Assembly: GCF_003722335.1 (NCBI RefSeq)
Contig: NZ_CP026100.1
Location: forward strand, 2,702,001-2,766,000
Reading direction: 5' to 3'
Source of the DNA: Caulobacter flavus
GTDB taxonomy: Bacteria; Pseudomonadota; Alphaproteobacteria; Caulobacterales; Caulobacteraceae
Length of the DNA: 64,000 bases
Of the stretch, positions 41,303 to 49,497 are shown in pieces. Under the pieces are notes generated by a model. It was not told where the DNA came from, made no database searches, and saw nothing but the letters and a program-made list of their open reading frames with translations. Both the position numbers and the translations under genes were made by a program. Positions within the stretch are counted from its first letter, which is position 1, and each line of letters starts with the position of its first letter.

Positions 41303-41755
41303 GGCGAATCCGGTTGGCGATGCGGTCCCGGGGCGGACCGATATGTGTCGCGGACGACACGCGGTCAGATTGTGGCGCCACTATGGCCGCCGACGAGCGC
41401 CGAATGGGAGGGTCGTGCGAGAATCGGGTTTCAGAAAGTGAACATCTTTCGATAGCCTTGTTATTTCAAAGCGGAGAAAATTGCCACTAAGCCGCCTTAT
41501 TTGGACAATCGTGCGCTAGCTTGGCTGTATAACGCAGTTCTGGCGGTCGCAATCTGCCGCATAGGCGACAGCGGTGTGTTCAATTTGCGACAGGCACGAT
41601 GCTTCACGTTACATAATCGTAATCGGAAATTGACCGCCGAGAGCGGGCGCTCCTAACGTCCCGGCCAACCGGGCTGTGAGCAGCCTGGGATTGCAAGACG
41701 TGGGCTTAACGGCGGGCGACATCGTCCCCACCGGTCCATTCTCGGAGGGATTCCA
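41303..41755. other. Intergenic region upstream of the large TonB receptor
   Basis: The 453-bp region is richer in AT than its surroundings, especially 41440-41640. I see no supported gene, RNA or clear operator. Its length suggests the receptor has an extended regulatory region or 5' leader. The SD of the receptor, GGAGGGA, is at 41744-41750. Confidence 0.6.
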
Positions 41756-44590
41756 TTGAAGATTCAGATGACGCGTAAGCGCCTGCTGACGACGACCATC
41801 ATCAGCGGCCTCGCGATCGCCGCGGCCAGCGCCGGTGTGGCGTCGGCCCAGACGGCTCCCGAAGGCGAGGCGACGGAAATCGAAGCCGTCGTCGTCACCG
41901 GCTCGCGTATCGCGCGCCAGGACTACGTCGCCAACAGCCCGATCTCGACGGTCACCTCGGAGGCCATCCAGGCCGCCGGCTCGACCACCACCGAAGACGT
42001 GCTGAACCGCCTGCCGCAGGTGATGCCCGGCCTGACCGCCGCTTCGAACAACCCGTCTGACGGCACGGCCACCGTCGACCTGCGTGGCGTGGGGGCGTCG
42101 CGTACTCTGGTGCTGGTCAACGGCCACCGCATGAACCCGTCGACGCGCGCCAACACCGTCGACCTGAACAACATCCCGACCGCCCTGATCGACAAGGTCG
42201 AGATCGTCACCGGCGGCGCCTCGGCCGTGTACGGCTCGGACGCCCTGTCGGGCGTCGTGAACTTCCAGCTGAAGAAGAACTTCGAAGGCGTGGAAGTCGG
42301 CACCCAGTGGACCGGCACCGAAATCGGCGACGGCAAGACCACCAACACCTACGTGCTGATCGGCGCCAACTCGCCGGACGGCAAGGGCAACGTCACCGCC
42401 TACGCCAACTACTACAGCCGCGACAAGATCCTGCCGAACGCCGACCGTCCGTGGTCGCTGGTGTCCAACGCCGGCGGTTCGGGCACGGGCGTGACGGGCG
42501 CGGCCAGCGCCATCGGCACCAACCCCTTCGGCGGTTCGACCTCGAGCCCGCTGAACGTCCGCTACGGCTTCAACGCTGACGGCACCCCGCGTCCGTTCGT
42601 CAACACCCTGGCTGGCGACCGCTACAACTTCTCGCCGGTCAACAACCTGCTGTCGCCGGGCGAGCGCTTCAACATCACCGCTCTGGGCAACTACGAGATC
42701 ACCGACCGCCTGACAGCGACGGCTGAACTGTTCTATTCGGACAGCCGCAACTCGGCTCAGCTGGCCCCGACCCCGGCCACCGCGATCCAGATCCCGTACA
42801 ACAACGCCTTCGTCTCGCCGGCCCTGGCCGCCCTGCTGGCCACCCGTCCGAACCCGACCGCGCCGATCTTCTTCGATCGTCGTATGGCCGAAGTCGGTCC
42901 GCGCGTCGAAACCCGCGACTCCGACCTGTACCAGATCAACCTCGGCCTGAAGGCCGATCTGGGTCACGGCTGGACCGGTGAAGCCTTCTACAGCTTCGGC
43001 CGCACCGAGTTCCGCGTCGGCGTGCAGAACGACGTCTCGCGTTCGAAGGTCGCCGCGGCGATCGCTTCGGGCCCCGGCGCCAGCACCACCAGCTGCTCGA
43101 CCGCCTCGCTGGCCCTGTTCCCGACCTGCGCCCCGCTGAACATGTTCGGCGCCGGCACGATCTCGCCCGCCGCGGCCAGCTTCATCCGCCTGAACTTCTC
43201 GGACCTGACCGTGTTCGAACGCAACGTCGGTTCGGTCTACGCCACCGGCCCGCTGTTCAAGCTGCCGGCCGGCGACCTGTCGGTGGCCGTCGGCGCCGAA
43301 TGGCGTGAAGACAGCCTGGCCTTCACCCCCGACGCGGCCAAGAACTCCGGCGACATCTTCGGCTTCAACGCCGAACGCGCCGTCGGCGGCGCCTCGAGCG
43401 TCGGCGAACTCTACGCCGAAGCCGTGGTTCCGCTGGTCGCCGACGTGACCGGCGTGCAGTACCTGGGCCTGGAACTGGGCGGCCGCTACTCCGACTACTC
43501 GTCGGTCGGCAGCGTCTACAGCTACAAGGTCGGCCTGGAATACAAGCCGATCTCGGACATCAAGCTGCGCGCCATGTTCCAGAAGGCCAGCCGCGCTCCG
43601 TCGGTGTTCGAACTGTACCAGTCGGGCGACCAAGGCTTCCCGGCCGTGCTCGACCCCTGCACCACCGTCAACCCGGGCACGGGCGCTGCCCGCACCCTGT
43701 CGGCCGCGGTTCGCACCTTCTGTACCGCTCAGCTGGGCTATGATCCGGTCGCCGGCAACTTCGTCGCCCAGAACACCCAGACGGAGTCGTTCTTCTACGG
43801 CAACCCGAGCCTGAACGAAGAGAAGTCGGAAACGGTCACCTTCGGCGTGGTCTGGCAACCGAGCTTCATCTCGGGCCTGAGCGCCACGGTCGACTACTAC
43901 GACATCAAGATCGACGACTACATCGGCACGATCAAGGGCGGCGTCTCGGGCATCGTCAACGACTGCTTCGCCTCGGGCAACCTGACCTCGTCGGCCTGCT
44001 TCGACTCGGGCATCAACCTGCCGCTGATCTACCGCGACGCGGCCGGCAACCTGAAGGCCCGCGCGCCGCTCGGCAACGTGTCGTCGCTGCAGACCAAGGG
44101 CATCGACGTGGCTGTCTCGTACGGCTGGGCCGTGCCGTGGGCCGGCGGCGTCTGGGGCGACAAGCTGCAGTTCGACCTGTCGACCACCTATCTCGACAGC
44201 TATGAGCTGGACGGCATCGAGTACAAGGGCACCATCGGCGCCTACAACATCTCGGCCTCGCTGCCGGAATGGAAGGCCAGCCTGCGCGTCGGTTACGACG
44301 TCGGTCCGGTCCGCCTGGCCTACACCGGCACCTACGTCGGCAAGATGGACAACCAGGGCAACATCCCCGACTTCGAGGATGGCGGCTACAACACCGTCAA
44401 GGCCTTCATGTACCACGACGTCAGCGCCCGCTGGGCCGTCAACGACAACGTCGAAGTCTTCGGCGGCGTCCGCAACCTCGGCGACAAGAAGCCGCCGGTG
44501 TTCGACAACTCGCCGGACGGCAACACCGACCCGAACACCTACGACATCCTGGGTCGTTCGTACTTCCTCGGCGCCAAGCTGCGCTTCTAA
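41756..44590 (+). CDS. TonB-dependent receptor (large, carbohydrate-type)
   Basis: This 944-aa outer-membrane receptor has a signal peptide (LAIAAASAGVASAQ) and a TonB-box-like EAVVVTGSRI. The plug domain has TEDVLNRLPQV, VDLRGVGASRTLVLVNGHR and ASAVYGSDALSGVVNF. A long barrel ends RSYFLGAKLRF. The plug style is that of the broad Caulobacter/Xanthomonas receptor group for oligosaccharides. Codon use is strongly biased to C-ending codons, which suggests high expression. TTG 41756 has GGAGGGA five bases upstream; an ATG at 41768 is the alternative. A strong terminator follows. Confidence 0.95.
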   Translation: MKIQMTRKRLLTTTIISGLAIAAASAGVASAQTAPEGEATEIEAVVVTGSRIARQDYVANSPISTVTSEAIQAAGSTTTEDVLNRLPQVMPGLTAASNNPSDGTATVDLRGVGASRTLVLVNGHRMNPSTRANTVDLNNIPTALIDKVEIVTGGASAVYGSDALSGVVNFQLKKNFEGVEVGTQWTGTEIGDGKTTNTYVLIGANSPDGKGNVTAYANYYSRDKILPNADRPWSLVSNAGGSGTGVTGAASAIGTNPFGGSTSSPLNVRYGFNADGTPRPFVNTLAGDRYNFSPVNNLLSPGERFNITALGNYEITDRLTATAELFYSDSRNSAQLAPTPATAIQIPYNNAFVSPALAALLATRPNPTAPIFFDRRMAEVGPRVETRDSDLYQINLGLKADLGHGWTGEAFYSFGRTEFRVGVQNDVSRSKVAAAIASGPGASTTSCSTASLALFPTCAPLNMFGAGTISPAAASFIRLNFSDLTVFERNVGSVYATGPLFKLPAGDLSVAVGAEWREDSLAFTPDAAKNSGDIFGFNAERAVGGASSVGELYAEAVVPLVADVTGVQYLGLELGGRYSDYSSVGSVYSYKVGLEYKPISDIKLRAMFQKASRAPSVFELYQSGDQGFPAVLDPCTTVNPGTGAARTLSAAVRTFCTAQLGYDPVAGNFVAQNTQTESFFYGNPSLNEEKSETVTFGVVWQPSFISGLSATVDYYDIKIDDYIGTIKGGVSGIVNDCFASGNLTSSACFDSGINLPLIYRDAAGNLKARAPLGNVSSLQTKGIDVAVSYGWAVPWAGGVWGDKLQFDLSTTYLDSYELDGIEYKGTIGAYNISASLPEWKASLRVGYDVGPVRLAYTGTYVGKMDNQGNIPDFEDGGYNTVKAFMYHDVSARWAVNDNVEVFGGVRNLGDKKPPVFDNSPDGNTDPNTYDILGRSYFLGAKLRF

Positions 44591-44643
44591 GCAGCCTGGC
44601 GTTCATCCCGGCGGTTCTCGAACCGCCGGGAGCGACGGCATCG

Positions 44644-44673
44644 ACGGCGGGTCCGAAAGGACCCGCCGTTTTT
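44644..44673 (+). terminator. Intrinsic terminator after TonB receptor
   Basis: A perfect 11-bp stem ACGGCGGGTCC with a GAAA tetraloop is followed by TTTTT, 54 bp after the receptor stop. Confidence 0.92.
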
Positions 44674-44697
44674 GTTTGTGGGCGGGGCGAACAAATC

Positions 44698-44739
44698 CTC
44701 CCCCTCTGGGGGAGGTGTCGCCAAAGGCGACGAAGGGGG
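44698..44739. repeat. GC-rich palindromic repeat module
   Basis: CCTCCCCCTCTGGGGGAGG is followed by TGTCGCCAAAGGCGACGAAGG. It has the same two-hairpin layout as the other copies in the window. Confidence 0.75.
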
Positions 44740-44939
44740 CAGCGCCGGCGCCAGTAGCCTTCCCGGAGCGGGAACACACCCCACCCGTAAAATCCCCGCG
44801 TGAGCGGGGGTTCTTACGGATTTGGGAGCGGCTGACGGGGACCCAGCTCCGTGGATCCTCTGCGTTCAGCGAAAAGTCCTGAACACGATCAGCAACTTGC
44901 AACTTTCTCACGGTGCTGGATCAGACGGATCCAACCCGC

Positions 44940-45300
44940 CCGCATAATCACTGCATCCCGTCGCAGGGAGAGGGCGCAAGGATCCGGCCCGAAGCGGCGA
45001 TGCGGATGCGATCGAGCGGGGCTGAAGGAGCGGCGTGAGCCGGGCCTGAAGGCTTAAATGAGGATGGGGGACGTAAACCCATCCATCGGTTGGTTCGTCG
45101 GTTGAACCGCCGCCCGCCCAAGGGTCCGCGCCTAGCACGCACTCCTGGCCGTCAAGAAACGGGGAGCTCTGCGTGGGGAAGGGGCACAAGGCGGAAGAGG
45201 CCTGCGCGCCCCGGCCTGAGGACAAACGATCGCGCGGGGCGTCTATGCTTCGTCGAAACGGTAATTGAAACAAACACATCCGGGCGAAGCCCGGACGCCC
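44940..45300. ncRNA. Candidate structured non-coding block (unassigned)
   Basis: This stretch lies between a receptor terminator and sppA and has no supported protein gene. It can fold into several hairpins, including GGATGGG / CCCATCC (about 45063-45084) and TCCGGGC-GAA-GCCCGGA (45279-45295). Short frames on both strands look like shadows. I could not match it to tmRNA, 6S, RNase P or SRP RNA by eye. It could be a structured RNA, a dispersed repeat or decayed DNA; strand is undetermined. Confidence 0.3.
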
Positions 45301-45361
45301 CGCGCCCTCTCCATCAGCTCAGCGGCTAGCCGCGTGAGGCGGGAAAGCCGTGCCCAAAGAT

Positions 45362-45403
45362 CCTCCCCCTGAAGGGGGAGGTGGCCCGGAGGGCCGGAGG
45401 GGG
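45362..45403. repeat. GC-rich palindromic repeat module
   Basis: CCTCCCCCTGAAGGGGGAGG is followed by TGGCCCGGAGGGCCGGAGGG. It is almost identical to the copy at 45520-45561. Confidence 0.8.
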
Positions 45404-45448
45404 AAGTATCTGATGCGCTCAGCACATCCCCAACGCCGGCGATCACTT

Positions 45449-45490
45449 CCCCCTCAGTCGCTCCGCGACAGCTCCCCCTTCAGGGGGAGC
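45449..45490. repeat. GC-rich palindromic repeat, second module type
   Basis: CCCCCTCAGTCGCTCCGCGA is followed by CAGCTCCCCCTTCAGGGGGAGC. This is the same module as at 1105-1145. Confidence 0.75.
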
Positions 45491-45519
45491 GTCTTTCAAG
45501 AGCGCCGTCGCCAATAAAT

Positions 45520-45561
45520 CCTCCCCCTGAAGGGGGAGGTGGCCCGGAGGGCCGGAGGGGG
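45520..45561. repeat. GC-rich palindromic repeat module
   Basis: CCTCCCCCTGAAGGGGGAGG is followed by TGGCCCGGAGGGCCGGAGGG. It matches 45362-45403 essentially base for base, so the two could recombine. Confidence 0.8.
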
Positions 45562-45582
45562 TCAGCCCAGCCGCCATCCAAC

Positions 45583-45613
45583 AAAAAAGGCCGCCCCTTG
45601 CGGAGCGGCCTTT
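45583..45613 (-). terminator. Intrinsic terminator of sppA
   Basis: On the minus strand, AAAGGCCGCTCC-GCAA-GGGGCGGCC (one mismatch) is followed by six T, 22 bp after the sppA stop. Confidence 0.85.
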
Positions 45614-45634
45614 CTCGTAAGTCTCGCCGAAGCC

Positions 45635-47413
45635 TCAGTAGGTCGGCGTGTCGGCCAGGACGCTGGCGCCTTGCGAGCGCAGGCGGGTCTTGGCCATCTC
45701 GTCGAGGATCGCCTCCGAGCGCGGGTCGCCCAGGATCCAGGCGGCGGCGGCCACCGTGCGCATCGAGGTCGAGCTGACGCCCAGGGCCTTCTCCAGGGCG
45801 TCGAACGGCGACTTGGGTCCGCCGATCTTCTTGAGGCGAACGTCGCCTTTCAGGTTGGCCAGGGCCTTGGCCTTGTCGACGGCGTCGTAGAAGCCGCCCA
45901 GCTGGTCGACCAGGCCCAGGTCCTTGGCCTGGGCGCCGGTCCAGACGCGGCCCTTGGCGATCTCGCGCACGCGCTCGACCGGCAGCTTGCGGCCCTCGGC
46001 TACGCGCGTGATGAAGCCGGCGTAGATGTGGTCCATCCAGGCGGAGAAGCGGGCGCGCTGGTCGGCGGTGAACTCCTGACCGGTTCCGAAGGCGCCGGCA
46101 TAGTCGCCGCCCACGGTCACCTGGCGGGTGTCGACGCCGAAGCGCGACAGGGCCTCGCCAAGGGCGAACTTGCCGCCGAACACGCCGATCGAGCCGGTCA
46201 GGGTCGAGGGCTGGGCCACGATCGCCGAGGCCTGGCTGCTGATCCAGTAGCCGCCCGAAGCGGCGTAGGTGCCCATGCTGACCACGACGGGCTTTCCGGC
46301 CGCCTTGGCGGCCCGCACGGCGGCCAGGATCTGCTCCGAGGCCGTGTCGGAGCCGCCGGGCGAGGAGACGCGCAGGACGATCGCCTTGACGTCCTTGTCC
46401 TCGATGGCGTCGTAGATCGCCTTGGCGGTCTCGTCCGAGTGGATGGTGCTGTCGTTGGCGAACGGCGAGGCCTGGCCCGCCGTGCCGGTGACGATCGGAC
46501 CCTCGGCGCCGATCACCGCGATGGCCGCGCCGGTCTTGGGCAGGTCCTTCTTCGAGCGCGAGGCGTAGTCGCTGAACTCGATCAGCTTGGCGCCCTTGCC
46601 GGCCCGGGCCAGCATGGCGTCCTGCGCCTCCTTCACCTGGCCGACCTTGTCGATCAGGCCCAGGCCCCGCGCCTGCTGGGCGCTGTAGGGGCCGGCCTCG
46701 ATCGCCTTGATCAGGCGCGCCGGATCCAGGTTGCGGTCCTTGGCGGCCGCGGTGAGGGCGCTGGTGTAGACCGAGCCCATCCACGACAGCGTGGCCTCGC
46801 GGTGGGCCGGGGTGAAGTCGCTGTTCAGGTAAGGATTGACCGCGTTCTTGTATTCGTAGCGCTGCTCGAAGTCGGCCTTGACGCCGTACTTGTCGAACAG
46901 GCGCTTGTAGAACATCGTCTCGCTGGCCACGCCCACGGCCTGCAGCGAACTGTCGGGCTGCATCCAGAACTCGCTGGCGGCCATGCCCAGGCGGTAGGTC
47001 GAGGTCGACATGCCCGAGGGATACAGGCCCTGGCTATGGGCGAAGATCGGCTTCTTGCCGACGCTGCGGAAGTGCTTGAAGGCCTGGCTCAGCTCGTCGG
47101 CCGAGGCCGGGGCGATGCCGCCCTCGGGCAGGCGCACGAACACCGCCTTGACCTTGTCGTCGGTCTCGGCGCGGCGCAGCACCTCGATGACGCCCATCAC
47201 CGACTGGCCGCCGCCGCCAAAGGCCGCGAACGGGCTCTGCGAATCCTGGTCCGAAAGCCCGCCGCGCAGGTCCAGCTGCACGACCGAGTTGGCCGCGACC
47301 GGGGCGGGGCGGGCGGCGCCGGCCGCCAGCACGATCAGTATGAAGGGAACCCCGACCAGAAAGAGCACCAGTCCGACGAACACGCCGGCCACGGTCATTA
47401 GAAACTGCTTCAT
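45635..47413 (-). CDS. sppA: Signal peptide peptidase SppA, 67-kDa type
   Basis: This 592-aa inner-membrane serine protease degrades cleaved signal peptides. One N-terminal membrane anchor (VFVGLVLFLVGVPFILIVLA) is followed by two tandem SppA repeats. The first (about 45-300) supplies the general-base lysine. The second (about 300-520) has VLRVSSPGGSDTASEQI and the nucleophile serine in GTYAASGGYWISS. Length and duplication match the E. coli type. It is followed by a good terminator. Confidence 0.95.
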   Translation of the reverse strand: MKQFLMTVAGVFVGLVLFLVGVPFILIVLAAGAARPAPVAANSVVQLDLRGGLSDQDSQSPFAAFGGGGQSVMGVIEVLRRAETDDKVKAVFVRLPEGGIAPASADELSQAFKHFRSVGKKPIFAHSQGLYPSGMSTSTYRLGMAASEFWMQPDSSLQAVGVASETMFYKRLFDKYGVKADFEQRYEYKNAVNPYLNSDFTPAHREATLSWMGSVYTSALTAAAKDRNLDPARLIKAIEAGPYSAQQARGLGLIDKVGQVKEAQDAMLARAGKGAKLIEFSDYASRSKKDLPKTGAAIAVIGAEGPIVTGTAGQASPFANDSTIHSDETAKAIYDAIEDKDVKAIVLRVSSPGGSDTASEQILAAVRAAKAAGKPVVVSMGTYAASGGYWISSQASAIVAQPSTLTGSIGVFGGKFALGEALSRFGVDTRQVTVGGDYAGAFGTGQEFTADQRARFSAWMDHIYAGFITRVAEGRKLPVERVREIAKGRVWTGAQAKDLGLVDQLGGFYDAVDKAKALANLKGDVRLKKIGGPKSPFDALEKALGVSSTSMRTVAAAAWILGDPRSEAILDEMAKTRLRSQGASVLADTPTY

Positions 47414-47594
47414 CGGGGTCCCGTTGCGATAGCCAAGACGTGATGGGGTGAAAGCACTGGTGATCGTGCGTCCGTCGCGCCTGAATGTGGTCGCAAGCTA
47501 ACGGCTGTCGCGTTGCGGTCAAATGAACAGCACGCAACCTGCCGAACTTAACGTCCAGACTATGCAAATAAGGAAATTTTCTCGGGAGAGAAGA

Positions 47595-47671
47595 TGGTCG
47601 GAGTGGCAGGATTTGAACCTGCGACCCCTGCGTCCCGAACGCAGTGCTCTACCAGACTGAGCCACACTCCG
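47595..47671 (-). tRNA. tRNA-Pro(CGG)
   Basis: A complete 77-base cloverleaf with encoded CCA: acceptor CGGAGTG/CACTCCG, D-arm with TGGCTCAGTCTGGTAGAGCA, anticodon stem CTGCG/CGCAG with loop TTCGGGA (anticodon CGG), and T-arm GCAGGTTCAAATCCTGC. Confidence 0.97.
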
Positions 47672-47857
47672 ACTTTCCGAAGCCGCGCCGCCGGTTGGCT
47701 GTGCTCGACTTGGGAGGCGGCTTATAGGAGGCTGGCTGGAGAGTCGCAAGCGCGAAAATGGACCCAAAAAAAGAATTTGGAGGGCGTTGCCACCGTCCGA
47801 ATCCTGAGCTATCTCCACCGCCTCGCCGCGGCCCACTGGGTCGGCAGCCGTTCCTGC

Positions 47858-47931
47858 TGGGGAATGGTGTAATGGTAACACTGCGGTTTTTGGTACCGTC
47901 ATTCTAGGTTCGAGTCCTAGTTCCCCAGCCA
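47858..47931 (+). tRNA. tRNA-Gln(UUG)
   Basis: A complete 74-base cloverleaf with encoded CCA: acceptor TGGGGAA/TTCCCCA, D-arm with GTGTAATGGTAACAC, anticodon stem GCGGT/ACCGT with loop TTTTGGT (anticodon TTG), and T-arm CTAGGTTCGAGTCCTAG. Confidence 0.97.
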
Positions 47932-48378
47932 CTCTCTTCAAACTTTTCGCTGATCAGCGGCCTGTCCTGAGGTCCGCGTTTACATCGCGCTCCTTTCCCT
48001 TCGTTCAAGCTGTGTTCTGCCGATCGTCGTAGGCGCGAGCGCGTTCGCTTGCCGCGGTTCGAACGTCGTCTGACTGTGCCCCGTGCGGAACCTGCGCGCG
48101 CCGACGATGTTCATCCAACGCAATTGTGCGATGCAAAGTGCGATTGCACGCGAACCTTTTGGGTCTTCGCGGGCGCGAAACCACCGACCCGCTCAAACTG
48201 CACTTGAGCGGCGTCGCAATCGGTTACGGCCAAGGCTTTGGAAAACCGCCATCGACATTGTTGCCGCGAAATAAAGCCTGTTTTCGCGGAGCGTTGCTCG
48301 CTCGATTGCGTATTTGTGTACTTGTAATTCCTCCGGGCGGGTGTATTTCCGAATTTAAAGTCATTGTGGAGTGACGCC
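47932..48378. other. Intergenic region upstream of the first mucR-like gene
   Basis: The 447-bp region has no supported gene. It is AT-rich near 48290-48370, as expected of a promoter and of MucR/Ros autoregulatory sites, which are AT-rich. I cannot point to a specific operator. Confidence 0.5.
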
Positions 48379-48816
48379 GTGGAAGACAAATCGACCCTGA
48401 TCGAGCTGACCGCCGAGATCGTGGCCAACTATGTGGCCAACAACACGACCTCGGTCTCTGACCTGCCGGCTCTGATTCGGGCCACGCACGACGCCCTCGC
48501 CGGTCTTGGTTCGCCGGAAGCGCCGGTTACCGAGACCGTTACCAAGGCTACTCCGGCCCAGATCCGCAAGAGCATCACGCCGGACGCCCTGATCAGCTTC
48601 GAAGATGGCAAGCCCTACAAGACGCTGAAGCGTCACCTGACCACCCACGGCATGACCGTCGCCGAATACAAGTCGAAGTGGGGCCTGCCCGCCGACTACC
48701 CGACCACGGCTCCGTCGTACAGCGAAGCCCGCTCGGCCATGGCCAAGGCGCTCGGTCTGGGTCAAGGCGGCCGCAAGGCCAAGGCTCCGGGCAAGGCTCG
48801 CGCCCGCAAGGCCTAG
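48379..48816 (+). CDS. MucR/Ros family transcriptional regulator (first copy)
   Basis: This 145-aa regulator starts MEDKSTLIELTAEIVANYV, the MucR helical oligomerisation region. The Ros-type zinc-finger region follows at about 75-110 (ALISFEDGKPYKTLKRHLTT), then WGLPADYPTTAPSYSEARS and a basic tail (RKAKAPGKARARKA). Both Ros cysteines are replaced (Ser and Asp), so zinc binding is doubtful. In Caulobacter, MucR proteins repress G1-phase genes together with CtrA and SciP control; a similar role is inferred. The GTG at 48379 has GGAG seven bases upstream. A second homologue is at 59561. Confidence 0.92.
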   Translation: MEDKSTLIELTAEIVANYVANNTTSVSDLPALIRATHDALAGLGSPEAPVTETVTKATPAQIRKSITPDALISFEDGKPYKTLKRHLTTHGMTVAEYKSKWGLPADYPTTAPSYSEARSAMAKALGLGQGGRKAKAPGKARARKA

Positions 48817-48849
48817 CCTCCAGTTCTTTTCAGAACCCCGAAAACACGA

Positions 48850-48879
48850 AAGCCCCGCCGGTTCGCCGGCGGGGCTTTT
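48850..48879 (+). terminator. Intrinsic terminator after mucR-like gene
   Basis: A perfect 12-bp stem AAGCCCCGCCGG with TTCG loop followed by TTTT, 33 bp after the stop. Confidence 0.92.
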
Positions 48880-48902
48880 GCTTTGAGCGTCTTCGAGACG
48901 AC

Positions 48903-49448
48903 CTAGACGCCGCTCAGCGACATGCCGGGCGCGTCCGGAGGGGTGTCGCCGCCGCCGTTGAGCGGCCGCTGCATCCAGACGAGATCGACCCAGCGGTCGA
49001 ACTTGTAGCCCATGGCCGGGAAGACGCCTTTGTGCGTAAAGCCCAGGGCCGCGTGCACGCCGATCGAGGCGGCGTTGCCGCTGTCGCCGATCACCGCGCA
49101 CATCTGGCGAAGGCCCAGGGCCTCGCAGGCCTCGATCAGGGCCTTCAGCAGCGCCTTGCCGACGCCCTTTCCGGCCGCGTCGGGCGCGACGTAGATGCTG
49201 TCCTCGACGGTGTAGCGATAGGCCGCCCGCAGCCGGAACGGGCCGGCATAGGCGTAGCCCAGCACCTTTCCGTCCAGCTCGGCGACCAGATAGGGCAGGC
49301 CCCGGTCGAGAAAGGCCGCCCGCCGCCGGGCCATCTCGGCCTCGTCGGGCGGAACCTCCTCGAAGGTGCCCAGGCCGTTGAGCACGTTCCAGCCGTAGAT
49401 CGCCGTGATCGCGGGCACGTCGGCGTCGGTGGAGGGGCGGATGATCAT
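48903..49448 (-). CDS. GNAT family N-acetyltransferase
   Basis: This 181-aa acetyltransferase has the GNAT acetyl-CoA loop VAPDAAGKGVGKALL. YGWNVLNGLGTFEE near the start and YRYTVEDSIYV and GDSGNAASIGVHAALGFTHK are hallmarks of the phosphinothricin-acetyltransferase-like group, which acetylates amino-acid analogues such as methionine sulfone. The true substrate is unknown. ATG 49448 is used; a TTG at 49451 precedes it. The SD lies within a perfect hairpin. The gene follows the S9 peptidase gene by about 50 bp on the same strand. Confidence 0.9.
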   Translation of the reverse strand: MIIRPSTDADVPAITAIYGWNVLNGLGTFEEVPPDEAEMARRRAAFLDRGLPYLVAELDGKVLGYAYAGPFRLRAAYRYTVEDSIYVAPDAAGKGVGKALLKALIEACEALGLRQMCAVIGDSGNAASIGVHAALGFTHKGVFPAMGYKFDRWVDLVWMQRPLNGGGDTPPDAPGMSLSGV

Positions 49449-49482
49449 CAAGACCCTCCCCCCGTCAGGGGGAGGGTCTTGA
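49448..49482 (-). promoter_or_regulatory. Perfect 15-bp hairpin that buries the GNAT ribosome binding site
   Basis: TCAAGACCCTCCCCC and its exact complement are separated by five bases. On the minus strand the 3' arm carries GGGGGAGGG five bases before the GNAT ATG, and its last base is the A of the ATG. The hairpin resembles the GC-rich repeats in the window. Compare 2096-2127, where the SDR gene has the same design. Confidence 0.6.
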
Positions 49483-49497
49483 AACGCGACATCGGCA

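Noticed and set aside
41609-44416. 935-codon minus-strand open frame across the TonB receptor
   Set aside because: It is a shadow of a strongly biased coding gene on the plus strand and has no recognisable motif.
44908-45279. 123-codon minus-strand frame in the gap before sppA
   Set aside because: Several frames on both strands are open at once, there is no SD, and the composition (runs of Pro, Ser and Gly) does not resemble a folded protein. I treat the area as a non-coding candidate.
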